A DNA stretch of 64,000 bases from Massilia sp. W12 (GCF_037300705.1 NZ_CP147776.1:5958857-6022856), one strand, 5' to 3'. Numbered from the stretch's first letter, positions 51,362 to 62,037 are shown. Notes: a model not told the origin generated them from the letters alone. Numbers and translations: made by a program.

Positions 51362-51367
51362 ATTATA
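51362..51367 (-). promoter_or_regulatory. -10 box of the ybeD-lipB-lipA operon
   Basis: TATAAT on the minus strand (ATTATA on the plus strand at 51362-51367), 50 bp upstream of the ybeD start. The -35 region is weak. A CACCCGG/CCGGGTG hairpin (51381-51402) lies just upstream. Confidence 0.45.
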
Positions 51368-51424
51368 CGGCCAGCTTACGCACCCGGTCTCCCCCCCGGG
51401 TGGATGCGCAAGACTTGGCGCCGC

Positions 51425-53419
51425 TTATTTGGCGTTGGGGCCGATATGTTTATCGAGGAATTTTTCTGCCCGGCTCCAGAAGTCCACATTGGTGTCGAGG
51501 AAATACCAGCCGTGCCCTTCGTCTTTGTATTCCAGCCATTCGACTTGCGGGTTGTGTTCTTTCACGCTGTGATAGAACTTTGTGCCGTGTACGATGGGGA
51601 CGCGGAGATCCAGGCCGCCATACGCCAGGATCAGCGGTTTTTTCAGCTTTTGCGCATGGTGCAGCGGCGATACTGCTTTCAAGCGCCCGGCATCTTTTTC
51701 CAGGTCGCCAATGTATTCCGGGGCGTAATATTTGCTGCCTTCCTCGTTGATATCACTCCAGCTGATGTTGAACATTAAATTGATATCGGATACGCCAACC
51801 CAACTGATGCCGCATTGGAATAAATCCGGATCGCGGATCAAGCCCCACAGCACGGCATAGCCGCCATAACTGGCGCCGGCAATGCAAATCCGTTTCGGGT
51901 CGGCATAGCCCTGGCTGACGGCCCATTTGACCGCATCCACCAGGTCGTCTTGCATCTTGTAGCCCCATTCTTTTTTCCCCGACTCGTAGAGTTTGGCGCC
52001 ATAACCGGCGCTGCCGCGAAACTCCGGCTCCAACACTGCATAGCCGCGCGAGGCCAGGAACTGGGAAGTTGCTTCCCATCGCCAATGCACGCCGCGCACA
52101 AAGGGGCCGCCGTGCACCATTAAGACCATGGGCAGATTTTTCTTACCGTTGCGCGGCAAGGTCAGATAGCCCGGAATCTCCAGGCCATCGCGCGCTTTGT
52201 AACGGATGAAGTCTTTTTGCGCCATTTGCGCTGGATCAATTTGCGGCATGGTTTTGGCGACCGGACTTAAGTTGCCGCTGGCGATTTCATATAACCAGAC
52301 TGAGCCGGGATCAGTGTCAGAAGAGGATTGCACCAGGACGCGCGGGCTGTCGTGCGGAATTTGCAGGCGATTGGCTTTGCCTGGCAATAACTGGTCAACT
52401 TTATCTTGTATGGCGCGCATTTTTTCATCGAACCAGACCGTGCCGGGCGCATCGGTTTCAAGGTGTGCGCCAAGCAGGCGGCCATTTTTATCAAACACCA
52501 GGCGGCCATTGAAGTCAAAGCCATCCACATCAATCAGCGGGGTCTTTTCCAGGGCGTTTTTTTGTAAATTAAAACGATACAGTGCTTTGTTGCCGTTTTG
52601 CTTGGGCGCTTTCACATACAGTGCGCCATCGGCGCCAAGCTGGAGTGGCGTGAAGTCTGCTTTCATGCTGTCCCAGGATGCGAGCTTGCGCCATGCGCTG
52701 TCCTCGCCCTCCCGGTAGTAGGCGCTTTGCTGGCCGTCGTCATAGGTGATGGCGATGCGTGGTTGGCCTGCGTTATCCAGCACCCAGTCGGTGGTTTGTC
52801 CCGGTTTTTGCACGGGTGTGGCTTTGCCATCGACCGTATTTAAACGCACCAGATTGTAGGTCGAGCGTTTGATGCTTTTTTCATTCCTGACTTGGGTGAC
52901 GTAAATGTCATCCGTGCCTGCCTGGGGAATGGCAGAGAAAAAATCATGGTCCACATCAAGTGTGCGGGATGCGATCTTGCGCTCCATTATGCCGCGCCAA
53001 CGACGATAAATTAATTGTCGCTCATTTGTACCGTCCCGGTCCACGGCATATAAGCCGCCGCCCTGGTAGATGGTTTCAGATTTTTCGTTTTGCTCTGTTA
53101 CCGAATACACCAGGCGTTTGTTATTCACCCAGCGTGGACGAAACACTTGGGCATCATTGAAGTGCGCCACGATTTTGGCTTGCATATTATTCAAATCAAT
53201 CACCGCCAGCATGCGTTTGCCGGTTTTGTCCGGGGCTAAGGCGGCTAAAAATTGCCCGTCCGGTGAAAGCTGGATTTCTGAATAACGCGGATAAGCGAAG
53301 AAATCTTCGATTTTCTGCAAACCTGCTCCAGGTGTGGAGGGTTTGTCAGCCGGGTTTTGCGCTTGCGCAGCGCTCAAGGCCAGCAGGCTGGCGCACAGTA
53401 ACAGGGCAATTTTTTTCAT
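51425..53419 (-). CDS. S9 family peptidase, array member A
   Basis: The 664-aa exported prolyl-oligopeptidase-type peptidase has a signal peptide (MKKIALLLCASLLALSAAQA), a beta-propeller gate (to ~390) and an alpha/beta-hydrolase domain. The nucleophile is S517 in CIAGASYGGYA. The acid lies in LAYGGLDLRVPIVHG and His at ~636 in DEGHGWYFLD. VLMVHGGPFVRG supplies the oxyanion side. Family members cleave short peptides, often at proline or acylated N-termini, in the periplasm. It is the last of five same-strand paralogues and follows member B by 52 bp. Specificity is not predictable by eye. Confidence 0.92.
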   Translation of the reverse strand: MKKIALLLCASLLALSAAQAQNPADKPSTPGAGLQKIEDFFAYPRYSEIQLSPDGQFLAALAPDKTGKRMLAVIDLNNMQAKIVAHFNDAQVFRPRWVNNKRLVYSVTEQNEKSETIYQGGGLYAVDRDGTNERQLIYRRWRGIMERKIASRTLDVDHDFFSAIPQAGTDDIYVTQVRNEKSIKRSTYNLVRLNTVDGKATPVQKPGQTTDWVLDNAGQPRIAITYDDGQQSAYYREGEDSAWRKLASWDSMKADFTPLQLGADGALYVKAPKQNGNKALYRFNLQKNALEKTPLIDVDGFDFNGRLVFDKNGRLLGAHLETDAPGTVWFDEKMRAIQDKVDQLLPGKANRLQIPHDSPRVLVQSSSDTDPGSVWLYEIASGNLSPVAKTMPQIDPAQMAQKDFIRYKARDGLEIPGYLTLPRNGKKNLPMVLMVHGGPFVRGVHWRWEATSQFLASRGYAVLEPEFRGSAGYGAKLYESGKKEWGYKMQDDLVDAVKWAVSQGYADPKRICIAGASYGGYAVLWGLIRDPDLFQCGISWVGVSDINLMFNISWSDINEEGSKYYAPEYIGDLEKDAGRLKAVSPLHHAQKLKKPLILAYGGLDLRVPIVHGTKFYHSVKEHNPQVEWLEYKDEGHGWYFLDTNVDFWSRAEKFLDKHIGPNAK

Positions 53420-53471
53420 AGCATGAAGAGTTGGGCGCCGGCGGAGGGGCAGGCCGCCGGCTGATCTGTGT

Positions 53472-55487
53472 TTATGGCTTGACTGCCTTTGCCCCTATGT
53501 GTTGATCCAAAAACTTCTCGGCGCGGGTCCAGAAGTCAATATTGTTTTGCAAGAAGCGTCAGCCGTGACCTTCGTTTTTGTACACGATCCATTCTACATT
53601 CGGATTGTGGTCTTTGAGCGCATTGTAAAAACGGGTGCCGTGCACGATCGGCACGCGCACGTCTTGCGCGCCATAGGCTAATATCAGCGGCAGCTTGAGT
53701 TTGTGCGCATGCGCCAGCGGTGAGGTGGCTTTGAATTGCTCGGCGTCTTTTTTCGGATCGCCGATGCGCAGCGGCATCCAGTGTTTTTCGGTTTCTTCCA
53801 TCGAGTCGCTCCAGGACACGCTGAACAGCAAATCAAGGTCGGATACGCCTACCCAGCTGATGCCGCATTTGTATAAATCGGCGTCGCGGATCAAGCCCCA
53901 CAAGGCGGCATAGCCGCCATGGCTGGCGCCGGCGACACACTCCCGTTTCGGATCAACATAGCCCTTGGCGACGGCCCATTTCACGCCGTCCACCAGATCG
54001 TCTTGCATGCTCAAGTCCCATTGCTTCCAGCCGGCCCGCTCCAGTTTTTTGCCGTAGCCTGTGCTGCCACGGAATTCCGGTTCCAGCACGGCATAGCCGC
54101 GCGAGGCCAGGAATTGCACTTCGGGGCGCCAGAACCAGCCGCCGCCGCGCACATTCGGGCCGCCGTGCACCATCAGCACCAGGGGCAGATTTTTCGCTTC
54201 TTTGCCGCGCGGCAAGGTCAGCCAGGCGGGAATTTCCAGGCCGTCGCGAGCCGGGTATTTAATGAAATCTTTGTTCGACATCAGCGCCGGGTCAATGTCC
54301 GGCTTGACCCGGCCCAGCAAAACCAGTTTGTCATTTTCCGGCTGGTATAAATAAAACATGCCTGGATTGACATCTGAATATGCGCGCACCAAGACATGTT
54401 TGGCGCCTTCGCGCAGATTGATGCGGTTGATGGTGGCGGGCAGCAGTTTGTCGATTTTCTTTTGCAGTTCCTGCGCTGCCTTATCCAGCCAGACTGTGCC
54501 GGCAGCGTCGGATTCGTAGTGAATCCCGAGCAGCTTGCCTTGTTTGTTTTGCACCAGGTTGCCGGAGAAGTCAAAGCCGTCCAGCGTGAGGAGCGGGGTT
54601 GGATCCAATTGGCGCTTTTGCAGGTCGTAGCGGTACAGGGAGAGGTGATTTTTACCCTGGTCATCACGCACATACAGGGCGGTGTCGCTCAAGCCCACCA
54701 CTTGGTGATGGCTGTTCCAATGGTCGTAGCTGTACAGCTTGCTCCATTCGTTGCTGCCGGGCGCTTTGTAGTGCACCGTGCTGCTGGTTTCTTCTGTGGT
54801 GACGGCAATGCGCGGTTCGCCATTGTGGTCAATTTCCCATTCCATGGTCAGCCCCGGGCGTTGCATCACGCTGGTTTGGCCGGTGCGGGTGTTGAGGCGC
54901 AATAAATTGAAAATCGAACGTTTGATGCTGGAGGCGCCTTCGGCTTGCATCACAAAAATATCATCGCTTTGCGCATTGGCGATGACGGAATGGAATTGGG
55001 TGTTCGGCGGCAACAGGCGGCGTTGCACTGCGCTGCCGGCATTGCTGATGTAGTCGCGGCTGACCAATTGACGCGGGTCTTTACCGTCGCGATCCACGGC
55101 AAACAGGCCGGGCGCATAGCGCGCGTCGTCCGGCTTGTCTTTCTTTTCTTCCAGGCTGAACACCAGACGCTGGCTGTTGACCCATTGCGGGTTTCTGACA
55201 TTGGCGTCGTTGTAATGGGCGACGACGGTCGGGGCCATGGTCGATAAGTCTATCGTCACCAGCATGTGACGGCCCTCGGCGTCGGGGGCCAGGGCGGATA
55301 AGAACTTGCCATCCGGCGACAGTTGCACTGAGGCGTAGCGCGGATCAGCAAAGAAGGCGCCAACCTTGATTTGCGCCGCGCTGGCGGCGGGCGCCTGATT
55401 GGCGGCGATGGCTGGGGTAAATGAACTGATCAGACTGGCGCTGCTGAAAAGCAGGGCGGCGCTGACTTGGTAAAGTGGTAAACGCAT
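53472..55487 (-). pseudogene. S9 family peptidase, array member B, premature stop after the catalytic His
   Basis: The frame is open from 55487 to a TGA at 53559-53561, giving 642 aa. The paralogues read GHGW at this place; here Trp (TGG) has become TGA. In-frame sequence continues for 27 codons (RFLQNNIDFWTRAEKFLDQH and beyond) to a natural TAA at 53472-53474, so the change is a single nonsense mutation and not a true end. The triad is otherwise present: S522 in the variant GASHGGYA (others have GASYGG), LAYGAQDVRVP, and H641. The lost C-terminal helix packs on the hydrolase core in this family, so activity is doubtful. The start at 55487 gives a normal signal peptide. Confidence 0.85.
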
Positions 55488-55610
55488 ACGCGATATTCTC
55501 AGGTTGGCGCCGCCGCCCACTGCGGGTGGGCGGCGTTGAAAAAAGACAGCCGGCTATTGTTTCATAATGTTACCGGTGCTGGCCAATATTTCGCTCGGCG
55601 GCGCCACTGC

Positions 55611-57650
55611 TTACTTCTTGCCGCCGATATGCTTGCCGAGGAAGTTTTCGACCCGGGTCCAGAAGTCGATATTGTTTTCCAGTTTGAACCAGCCATGTCC
55701 TTCGTCTTCATATTCAACCCATTCCACTTGCGGGTTGTGGGCTTTGACAGCGTCATGCATTTTGCGCCCATGTTCGCGCGGTACGCGGCGATCTTTGCCG
55801 CCATACGCCATCAGCAGCGGCTTTTTCAATTTGTCGGCCTGGTACAGCGGGGAATTTGCTTTGAGTTTGTCGGCGTCTGTCTGCGGGTCGCCAATCGCAA
55901 TCGGAACCCAGTATTGCAGGCTGATATCACGCATGTCGCCATAGCGCTGGTCGAACATCAGATTGATATCGCTCACCCCCACCCAGTTCACGCCGCATTG
56001 GAACAATTCAGGATCGCGGATCAAGCCCATCATGGTGGCGTAGCCGCCATAGCTGGCGCCGGCGATGCACACACGTTTGGGATCGGTCATGCCGTTTTTC
56101 ACCATGTACTGCACGGCATCGACTAAATCGTCCTGCATTTTCAAGCCCCATTGCCGGTAGCCTGCGCTTTTGTGTTTCTCGCCAAAACCGTCACTGCCAC
56201 GGAACAGCGGTTCGGCCACCATATAGCCGCGCGAAGCCAGGAATTGGCTCGTGGCTTCCCACTCCCAATGCACGCCGCGCACATTCGGGCCGCCATGCAC
56301 CAGCAGCACCAGCGGCAGGTTTTTCGGCTGCGCCCCGCGCGGCGTGGTGATATACATCGGAATGCTCATGCCGTCGCGCGCGGTGTAGCGGACAAAATCC
56401 TTTTGCGCCATTTGCTTGGGATTGATGCCGGGCTTGCTGCTGCCGACCAAGTCCAGCTTATCGGCTTCCATATCGTAGGTGAACCAGATTGGCGGGGTCA
56501 TGTCAGCACTGGCGCGCACCAGCAGATGGCGGCTGCCTTGCGGCGCCGGATACAGCATATTATTGGTGTCGCCCAGCTTGGCGTCGATTTTTTTTTGCGC
56601 GGCTTTCAATTTTTCATCCAGCCAGATGCTGTCGCGGCCATCGGTTTCAAAGCGCGCGCCAGCCAGCTTGCCTTGCACAAACACCAGGCTGCCGTAAAAA
56701 TCATTGTCTTTCAGTGCGATCAGGGCTGGCTCCACCAGCTTGCCCTGTTGCAAGTCAAAACGGTGCACGCGCGCATGTCCGCCTTCTGCGGTATGGCTGA
56801 CATAGAGCTGGCCGGCAGCGTCAAAACCGAGCGGCGTGAGCGGGTTTTTGACCACATCCATGCGCATGACTTCTTTCCAGCTTTCGCTGCCTGGCGGCAG
56901 GTAGTACATGATGCGCTGGCCGCCTTGATTGCCGAGCATGAGGCGCAATTCGCCTTGTTGATCTTGCAGCCAGACGTCAATATGGCTGCCCGGGCGGTGA
57001 ATTTCGCGCGTGCTCATGGTGCGCGAGTTGGCGCGCAGCAGATTGTATTGCTTGAATTTGTCGATCCGGTTGTAGGTTTGGCGGATCAGATACACATCTT
57101 CTGAGTTGGGAATCACGTCAGCCAGACTGCTGAAGGCGTCATGCACCCGGTTTTTGATGTTGCTGGCTTCGCCAAATTCAATGAAATTGCCCGCTTGCGT
57201 GACGCCACCGATCAGGGCTTTATTACTGACCAGATTGCGTTCATTTTCTCCATTCGGATCAATCGCCAGCAAGCCGGGGTTGAAGTGTTGCTTGCTGCCT
57301 TCCACGCTGAAATCCGCCAGGCTGTACAGCAAGCGTTTGCTGCCAGCCCAGTGCAAATTCGTGATGTCTGCGTCTTTGTACAGCTTGATCATTTTGCGTT
57401 CACGGCTGTTCAAGTCCATCACCACCAGGCCGACCCGGCCCGAAGTGGCCGGTGTCAGCCAGGCCAGGCGCTGCCCATCCGGCGCAAGCGCCGCTTCCAA
57501 TACTGCGCCCTGACGGCAGCAGTCGAAGAAATCGGCAACTCGCAAGGTATGGGCCGCTGCCGGCGCGCTTTGCGCATGGGCGGCAGGGGTGGTGCTGAGG
57601 AAGGCGCTGCAGACGGCGGCGCAAAGCAGGGCGGTCAGTTTTGTTTTCAT
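55611..57650 (-). CDS. S9 family peptidase, array member C
   Basis: A 679-aa paralogue with signal peptide (MKTKLTALLCAAVCSAFLST), propeller region and hydrolase domain. Motifs are CIAGASYGGYATMMGLI, LMAYGGKDRRVPREHG and DEGHGWFKLENNIDFW, and HGGPNVRGVHWEWEATSQFL. An insert in the N-terminal part, DFFDCCRQGAVLEAALAPDG, differs from members A and B and resembles member D. The start at 57650 is chosen for the signal peptide; the longer frame to 57755 lacks support. It is 124 bp downstream of member D, with a hairpin between them. Confidence 0.9.
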   Translation of the reverse strand: MKTKLTALLCAAVCSAFLSTTPAAHAQSAPAAAHTLRVADFFDCCRQGAVLEAALAPDGQRLAWLTPATSGRVGLVVMDLNSRERKMIKLYKDADITNLHWAGSKRLLYSLADFSVEGSKQHFNPGLLAIDPNGENERNLVSNKALIGGVTQAGNFIEFGEASNIKNRVHDAFSSLADVIPNSEDVYLIRQTYNRIDKFKQYNLLRANSRTMSTREIHRPGSHIDVWLQDQQGELRLMLGNQGGQRIMYYLPPGSESWKEVMRMDVVKNPLTPLGFDAAGQLYVSHTAEGGHARVHRFDLQQGKLVEPALIALKDNDFYGSLVFVQGKLAGARFETDGRDSIWLDEKLKAAQKKIDAKLGDTNNMLYPAPQGSRHLLVRASADMTPPIWFTYDMEADKLDLVGSSKPGINPKQMAQKDFVRYTARDGMSIPMYITTPRGAQPKNLPLVLLVHGGPNVRGVHWEWEATSQFLASRGYMVAEPLFRGSDGFGEKHKSAGYRQWGLKMQDDLVDAVQYMVKNGMTDPKRVCIAGASYGGYATMMGLIRDPELFQCGVNWVGVSDINLMFDQRYGDMRDISLQYWVPIAIGDPQTDADKLKANSPLYQADKLKKPLLMAYGGKDRRVPREHGRKMHDAVKAHNPQVEWVEYEDEGHGWFKLENNIDFWTRVENFLGKHIGGKK

Positions 57651-57739
57651 CGTTATCGTCTTGGATGCGTTGAGGCGAAGATTTGGCGAAATCTTAATAT
57701 GTGAAAAGTAAAATTTTTGTAAAAATGGCGCAGTAGGCT

Positions 57740-57762
57740 CAGGCGCATTCTGCATGCGCCTG
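57740..57762 (-). terminator. Hairpin after array member D
   Basis: Stem CAGGCGCAT (57740-57748) and ATGCGCCTG (57754-57762), five-base loop, 12 bp past the stop at 57775. The T-rich stretch (ATTTTTAC) follows only after about 15 bases, so termination may be partial. Confidence 0.5.
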
Positions 57763-57774
57763 AAGCGTGCGGAC

Positions 57775-59820
57775 TCAGTTTGCGCTTGCCGCTGGCTGCG
57801 GGCCGATGTGCTTATTCAGGAATTGCTCAGTCCTGTCCCAAAAATCAATTTTGTTTTTGAGCAGCGTCCAGCCATGGCCTTCGTTGTCGTATTCAATCCA
57901 TTCAACCAGGCCCTTGGGGTTGGGGATGGCGTTATAAAACTTGCGGCCATGCAAGATCGGCACACGTTGATCCAGGGCGCCATACGCCAGCAACAGCGGT
58001 TTCTTCAAGTTGGCGGCATGCGTCAGCGGCGAGGTGGCGCGTAATCGCTCGGCATCGGCTTTTGGATCGCCAATCGTCAGCGGAACCCAATACGCCAGTG
58101 CGCTGTCGCTGATATCGCTCCAGATCGGGTGAAACAGCAGTTGCATGTCAGTGACGCCGGCCCAGGCCACGCCGCAGCGGAACAAGTCAGGGTCGCGCAG
58201 CAGTCCCATCATCGCAGCGTAACCGCCATAGCTGCCGCCAGCGATGCAAACCCGTTTCGGGTCGGCAATCCCTTGTTTCACCAGCCATTGCACGCTGTCA
58301 ACCAGATCATCTTGCATTTTCAGACCCCATTGTTTGAAGCCTGCGCTCAAATGGGCCTGGCCAAAGCCATTGCTGCCACGGAACAGCGGTTCCGCCACGG
58401 CGTATCCGCGTGCCGCCAGGAACTGGCTTTCGGCATCCCATTCCCAATGCACCCCGCGCACATTCGGCCCGCCATGCACCAGCAAGACCAGCGGCAGATT
58501 TTTACCTTTGCTGTCTTTCGGCAGGGTGATGTACATCGGAATGCTCAGGCCGTCGCGTGCTTGAAAGCGCACAAAATCTTTTTGCGCCATGTGCTGCGGT
58601 TTGATCTGCGGAAAATGATTGCCCAGCAATTCAAGCGCATCCGTGGCCTGGTTGTACAGCAGCCAATTCACAGGCATGGTGTCCGCGCTGGCGCGCACCA
58701 GCACGTAGGGGCCGCCTTGCGCTGCCGGGTAGAGCAGATTATTGCTGGCGCTGAGTTTGGCGTCGATCTTCTTTTGCAAGCTTTGCATGGCCGGATCAAA
58801 CCAGATGCTGTCGCGGCCATCGGTTTCAAAATGTGCGCCGGCCAGCTTGCCTTTGATGAACAGCAATTCACCATGAAAATCATTGTCTTTCAGCGCCAAC
58901 AGCGGCGGTTCAATCACTTTTTTCGCTGCCGTGTCAAAGCGATAGACTTGATTGCGCGCGCCGGGCGCGGCATAGCTGACATATAGCTTGCCGTCGGCAT
59001 CAAAACCCAGCGGATGCATGGTGTTGCTGGCGGCGGCCTGGCGCCAGATTTGTTGCCATTCCTGCTGCGCGGAGGCGCGGTAATAAAAATTGCGCTGGCC
59101 ATCGGTTTCGCCGGCAAGCAGTCGGACTTCGCCGCTTTGATCGAGCAGCCATTGATCAATTTTGCCGGGGCGCGGAATCACATCTTTGCTCAGGGTTTTG
59201 CTGTTGACCCGGCTCAGGCTGAGTTTCTCGTAGCGGTCAAAGCCTTGCCCCGAGATATATGTGACGACGTAGATATCATCGCTTTCATGATTGGGCAGCA
59301 CGGCGGCCAGATAGGAATTGGGGTCAAAGGTGCGGACTTTGAAGCGGCTGGTTCCGGTATCGTAGCTTTCGCTGTTCCAGGAGTGGCTGATGATTTGTTT
59401 TTCGTCTGAGCCATCCAGGTTGATGGCCCATAAACCCGGATTGAAACTGATGCCGGCGTTCGACTTGTCGCGCAGGCTGTATACCAGTCGCTTGTTATTC
59501 ACCCAGTGCAAATTGGTGATATCGGAATCGCCGAATTGTTTGATCATCTTGGCCTGTTTCTGCGCGTTATCGACGATGATCAGTGCAAAGCGCCCGCTGC
59601 TGCCCGGGGTCAGATAGGCGGTGTGTTTGCCGTCCGGGGCCAGGGTCGCACCGCGCACGGCGCCTTCTTCATGGCTGGCGAAAAAGTGTCCGGTTGGAAT
59701 CTGCGTGGCCTTGGCCGGCGTGGCGGCTGGGCTGTTTTGTGCGTATGCGGCAGGCAATATTGACAGCAGTACGCAGCAAACTGCGCTGCAAAGCAGTGTG
59801 GGTCGGGTAGTTTTCATCAT
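57775..59820 (-). CDS. S9 family peptidase, array member D
   Basis: A 681-aa paralogue. It has a signal peptide (LLCSAVCCVLLSILPAAYAQ), a propeller half, and the hydrolase motifs CIAGGSYGGYAAMMGLL, LLAYGALDQRVPILHG and NEGHGWTLLKNKIDFW, with HGGPNVRGVHWEWDAESQFL. The nucleophile elbow reads GGSYGG instead of GASYGG. It is closest to member C by motif spelling (HFFASHEEGAVRGATLAPDG versus the corresponding segment of C), which suggests that C and D are the most recent duplicates. It is separated from member E by 162 bp. Confidence 0.92.
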   Translation of the reverse strand: MMKTTRPTLLCSAVCCVLLSILPAAYAQNSPAATPAKATQIPTGHFFASHEEGAVRGATLAPDGKHTAYLTPGSSGRFALIIVDNAQKQAKMIKQFGDSDITNLHWVNNKRLVYSLRDKSNAGISFNPGLWAINLDGSDEKQIISHSWNSESYDTGTSRFKVRTFDPNSYLAAVLPNHESDDIYVVTYISGQGFDRYEKLSLSRVNSKTLSKDVIPRPGKIDQWLLDQSGEVRLLAGETDGQRNFYYRASAQQEWQQIWRQAAASNTMHPLGFDADGKLYVSYAAPGARNQVYRFDTAAKKVIEPPLLALKDNDFHGELLFIKGKLAGAHFETDGRDSIWFDPAMQSLQKKIDAKLSASNNLLYPAAQGGPYVLVRASADTMPVNWLLYNQATDALELLGNHFPQIKPQHMAQKDFVRFQARDGLSIPMYITLPKDSKGKNLPLVLLVHGGPNVRGVHWEWDAESQFLAARGYAVAEPLFRGSNGFGQAHLSAGFKQWGLKMQDDLVDSVQWLVKQGIADPKRVCIAGGSYGGYAAMMGLLRDPDLFRCGVAWAGVTDMQLLFHPIWSDISDSALAYWVPLTIGDPKADAERLRATSPLTHAANLKKPLLLAYGALDQRVPILHGRKFYNAIPNPKGLVEWIEYDNEGHGWTLLKNKIDFWDRTEQFLNKHIGPQPAASAN

Positions 59821-59982
59821 GTGTTTGTGATGTTACGGAGAGGAGGGTAATGAAAGTATGAATGATAATTTGTGTCTTTGTGTTTTTGTGAAAAATGGGG
59901 GTGATTTTCAACTATGCAGGGTGGGTGCGCTACTGCCGCGCCCACCCCGGACCATTCCCCGCCTTGATATGAGGGGGGGGGC

Positions 59983-62037
59983 TTACTCGGTTTTTGCTGG
60001 CGTCGCTGCGACTGGCGGCTTGTCTGTTGCGTCAAGCTTGCTTTCTGCCAGATGGGTCTTTAAGAAGTTTTCAACGCGCGACCAAAAATCAAGCTCAACC
60101 TGCATGCTGGTCCAGCCGTGTCCCTGCTTGGGGTAGCTGACCCATTCCACCGGCGCATCCTGGGCTTTGAGGGCGCGATACAGTTTTTGGCTGTGCCGGA
60201 TTGGCACACGCCAATCATTTTCGCCGTGCGCCAACAGCAGTGGTTTGCGCAGCTTATCGACCAGATTGATGGGGGAGTGGGCGGCCAGCATGGCGGCATC
60301 TTTTTCCGGGTGCCCTAACATTTCCGGAGCGATAAAGCGCAGTGCTTTATCTGACATATCGCCCCAGATCGGATCAAATAAGAGCTGCAGATCAGTCACG
60401 CTGGCCCAGGCTATGCCACAACGATAGAGTTGCGGGTCGCGGATCAAGCCCATTAAGGTAGCGTAGCCGCCATAGCTGGCGCCGGCGATGCAAATGCGTT
60501 TTCCATCCGCATAGCCTTGTTGCGTCATCCATTGCACGGTGTCGTTCAGGTCATCTTGCATGGCCTGTCCCCATTGCCGGTAGCCGGCGCGAAGGTGCTG
60601 CACGCCAAAACCGCTGCTGCCGCGAAATTGCGGTTCCACCACCAGATAGCCGCGCGAAGCCAGGAATTGGCTTTCGGTATCCCAGCTCATGCTGGCGCCG
60701 CGCACATGCGGGCCGCCATGCACCAGTAAGACTGCCGGCAGGCGCTGTCCCTGGCTGTGCGGCGGACGGGTCAGATATACCGGGATGTTTAAGCCGTCGC
60801 GCGCCTTGAAGTGCCGCAACTCTTTGCTTGCCATGCGCGCCGGGTCGATTTCCGGGCGGCTGCTGCCGAGGTCTTCGAGTTTGCCGTTATCGTAGAGCCA
60901 CCAGTGCCCGGGGGCGTGTGGCCGGCTTTGCAGCACCACGGCTTTTTTGTTTCCTTTATGTGCGGGATATAAAATTTTGCGGCCCTGTGGCAGCAGGGCG
61001 TCCACTTCGCTTTGCAATTGCCTTAAGCCGGCGTCAAACCAAATGGTGTTGATTTCATCTGCATTGAAAGTCGCACCGGCCAGCTTGCCTTGCATAAAGC
61101 GCAGGGAGCCGTCGAAGTCGTAGTTTGGAATCTCAAACAGCGCGGGTTCCAGCAATTTTCCTTGCGTCAGATCAAAGCGGTATAACCGTTCATAGCCGCT
61201 TTTGCCGCTGAGGACATACATGTGTTGATCATTTTCCAGCGCCAGCGGATATATATCCTGTTCTGTTCCATATGGGCCGCGCCAGATGACCTTCCATTCT
61301 TTGGCTCCCGGCGCCTTGTAATGGATGCGGCTTTCCAGGCCGTCGTTATCACGCACGATGCGCAGTTCCTGATGTTGATCCAGCACCCATTGATCGGCAA
61401 CCCGCACCCCATGTTCAAGATAGCTTTCCTCAGCCGTGAAAGGATCCACTTTAATCAGAAAATTACGCGCCATGCTTTCCACGCGAGAGACCAGAAGCTG
61501 GCGACCCAGTACTAATGCGCCATCGTTTTCATTGCCGGTATCGACCCGCCAAAAGCTGTTGAACCCTCTAAAAGAGTCACTCTTTATGAGTCCCAGCACG
61601 ATCTTTTTGCTTTGGTTGCCGCCATCGGCGTCCAACATAAAGAGAAAGGCGTTGGCGGAGCCATCTACTAAGCGCTGCCGCATGGTGAGCGCGAGGCGCT
61701 GTTCGTTGATCCATTTCAGATTGGACATCATGAGGGCGAATTCCTGCCCGATGCGGCGCACTGTGCCGTTTTGCAAGTCGCGGATTTCCAACAGGTCGCT
61801 GCCTTCGTTGTCGCGCGTGAGCAGCGCCAGATAACGCCCCTCAGGTGAAATGCGGGCGGAGTATACGGCGCGTGCGCGGCTGATGCCAAAAAAGGCGCGG
61901 ATATCCACCGGCGCAGGCTTGGCGGCGGGCGGGGCCGGGTTTTCTGCTTTGGCGCTGGAGGTGTTCTGCGCTTGTGCGGCGCTCAGCAGCGGGCTGCAGA
62001 AGGCGCCGCATATAAGCAGTAATTTGAACAATCTCAT
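59983..62037 (-). CDS. S9 family peptidase, array member E
   Basis: A 684-aa paralogue with signal peptide (LFKLLLICGAFCSPLLSAAQ). Hydrolase motifs are CIAGASYGGYATLMGLI, LLAHGENDWRVPIRHS and KQGHGWTSMQVELDFW, with VLLVHGGPHVRGASM. The linker after the signal peptide is rich in Ala and Pro (ENPAPPAAKPAPVD). It is the most divergent of the five and lies at the promoter-proximal end, divergent from rpsL. The longer frame to 62154 is rejected because it would precede the signal peptide. Confidence 0.9.
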   Translation of the reverse strand: MRLFKLLLICGAFCSPLLSAAQAQNTSSAKAENPAPPAAKPAPVDIRAFFGISRARAVYSARISPEGRYLALLTRDNEGSDLLEIRDLQNGTVRRIGQEFALMMSNLKWINEQRLALTMRQRLVDGSANAFLFMLDADGGNQSKKIVLGLIKSDSFRGFNSFWRVDTGNENDGALVLGRQLLVSRVESMARNFLIKVDPFTAEESYLEHGVRVADQWVLDQHQELRIVRDNDGLESRIHYKAPGAKEWKVIWRGPYGTEQDIYPLALENDQHMYVLSGKSGYERLYRFDLTQGKLLEPALFEIPNYDFDGSLRFMQGKLAGATFNADEINTIWFDAGLRQLQSEVDALLPQGRKILYPAHKGNKKAVVLQSRPHAPGHWWLYDNGKLEDLGSSRPEIDPARMASKELRHFKARDGLNIPVYLTRPPHSQGQRLPAVLLVHGGPHVRGASMSWDTESQFLASRGYLVVEPQFRGSSGFGVQHLRAGYRQWGQAMQDDLNDTVQWMTQQGYADGKRICIAGASYGGYATLMGLIRDPQLYRCGIAWASVTDLQLLFDPIWGDMSDKALRFIAPEMLGHPEKDAAMLAAHSPINLVDKLRKPLLLAHGENDWRVPIRHSQKLYRALKAQDAPVEWVSYPKQGHGWTSMQVELDFWSRVENFLKTHLAESKLDATDKPPVAATPAKTE

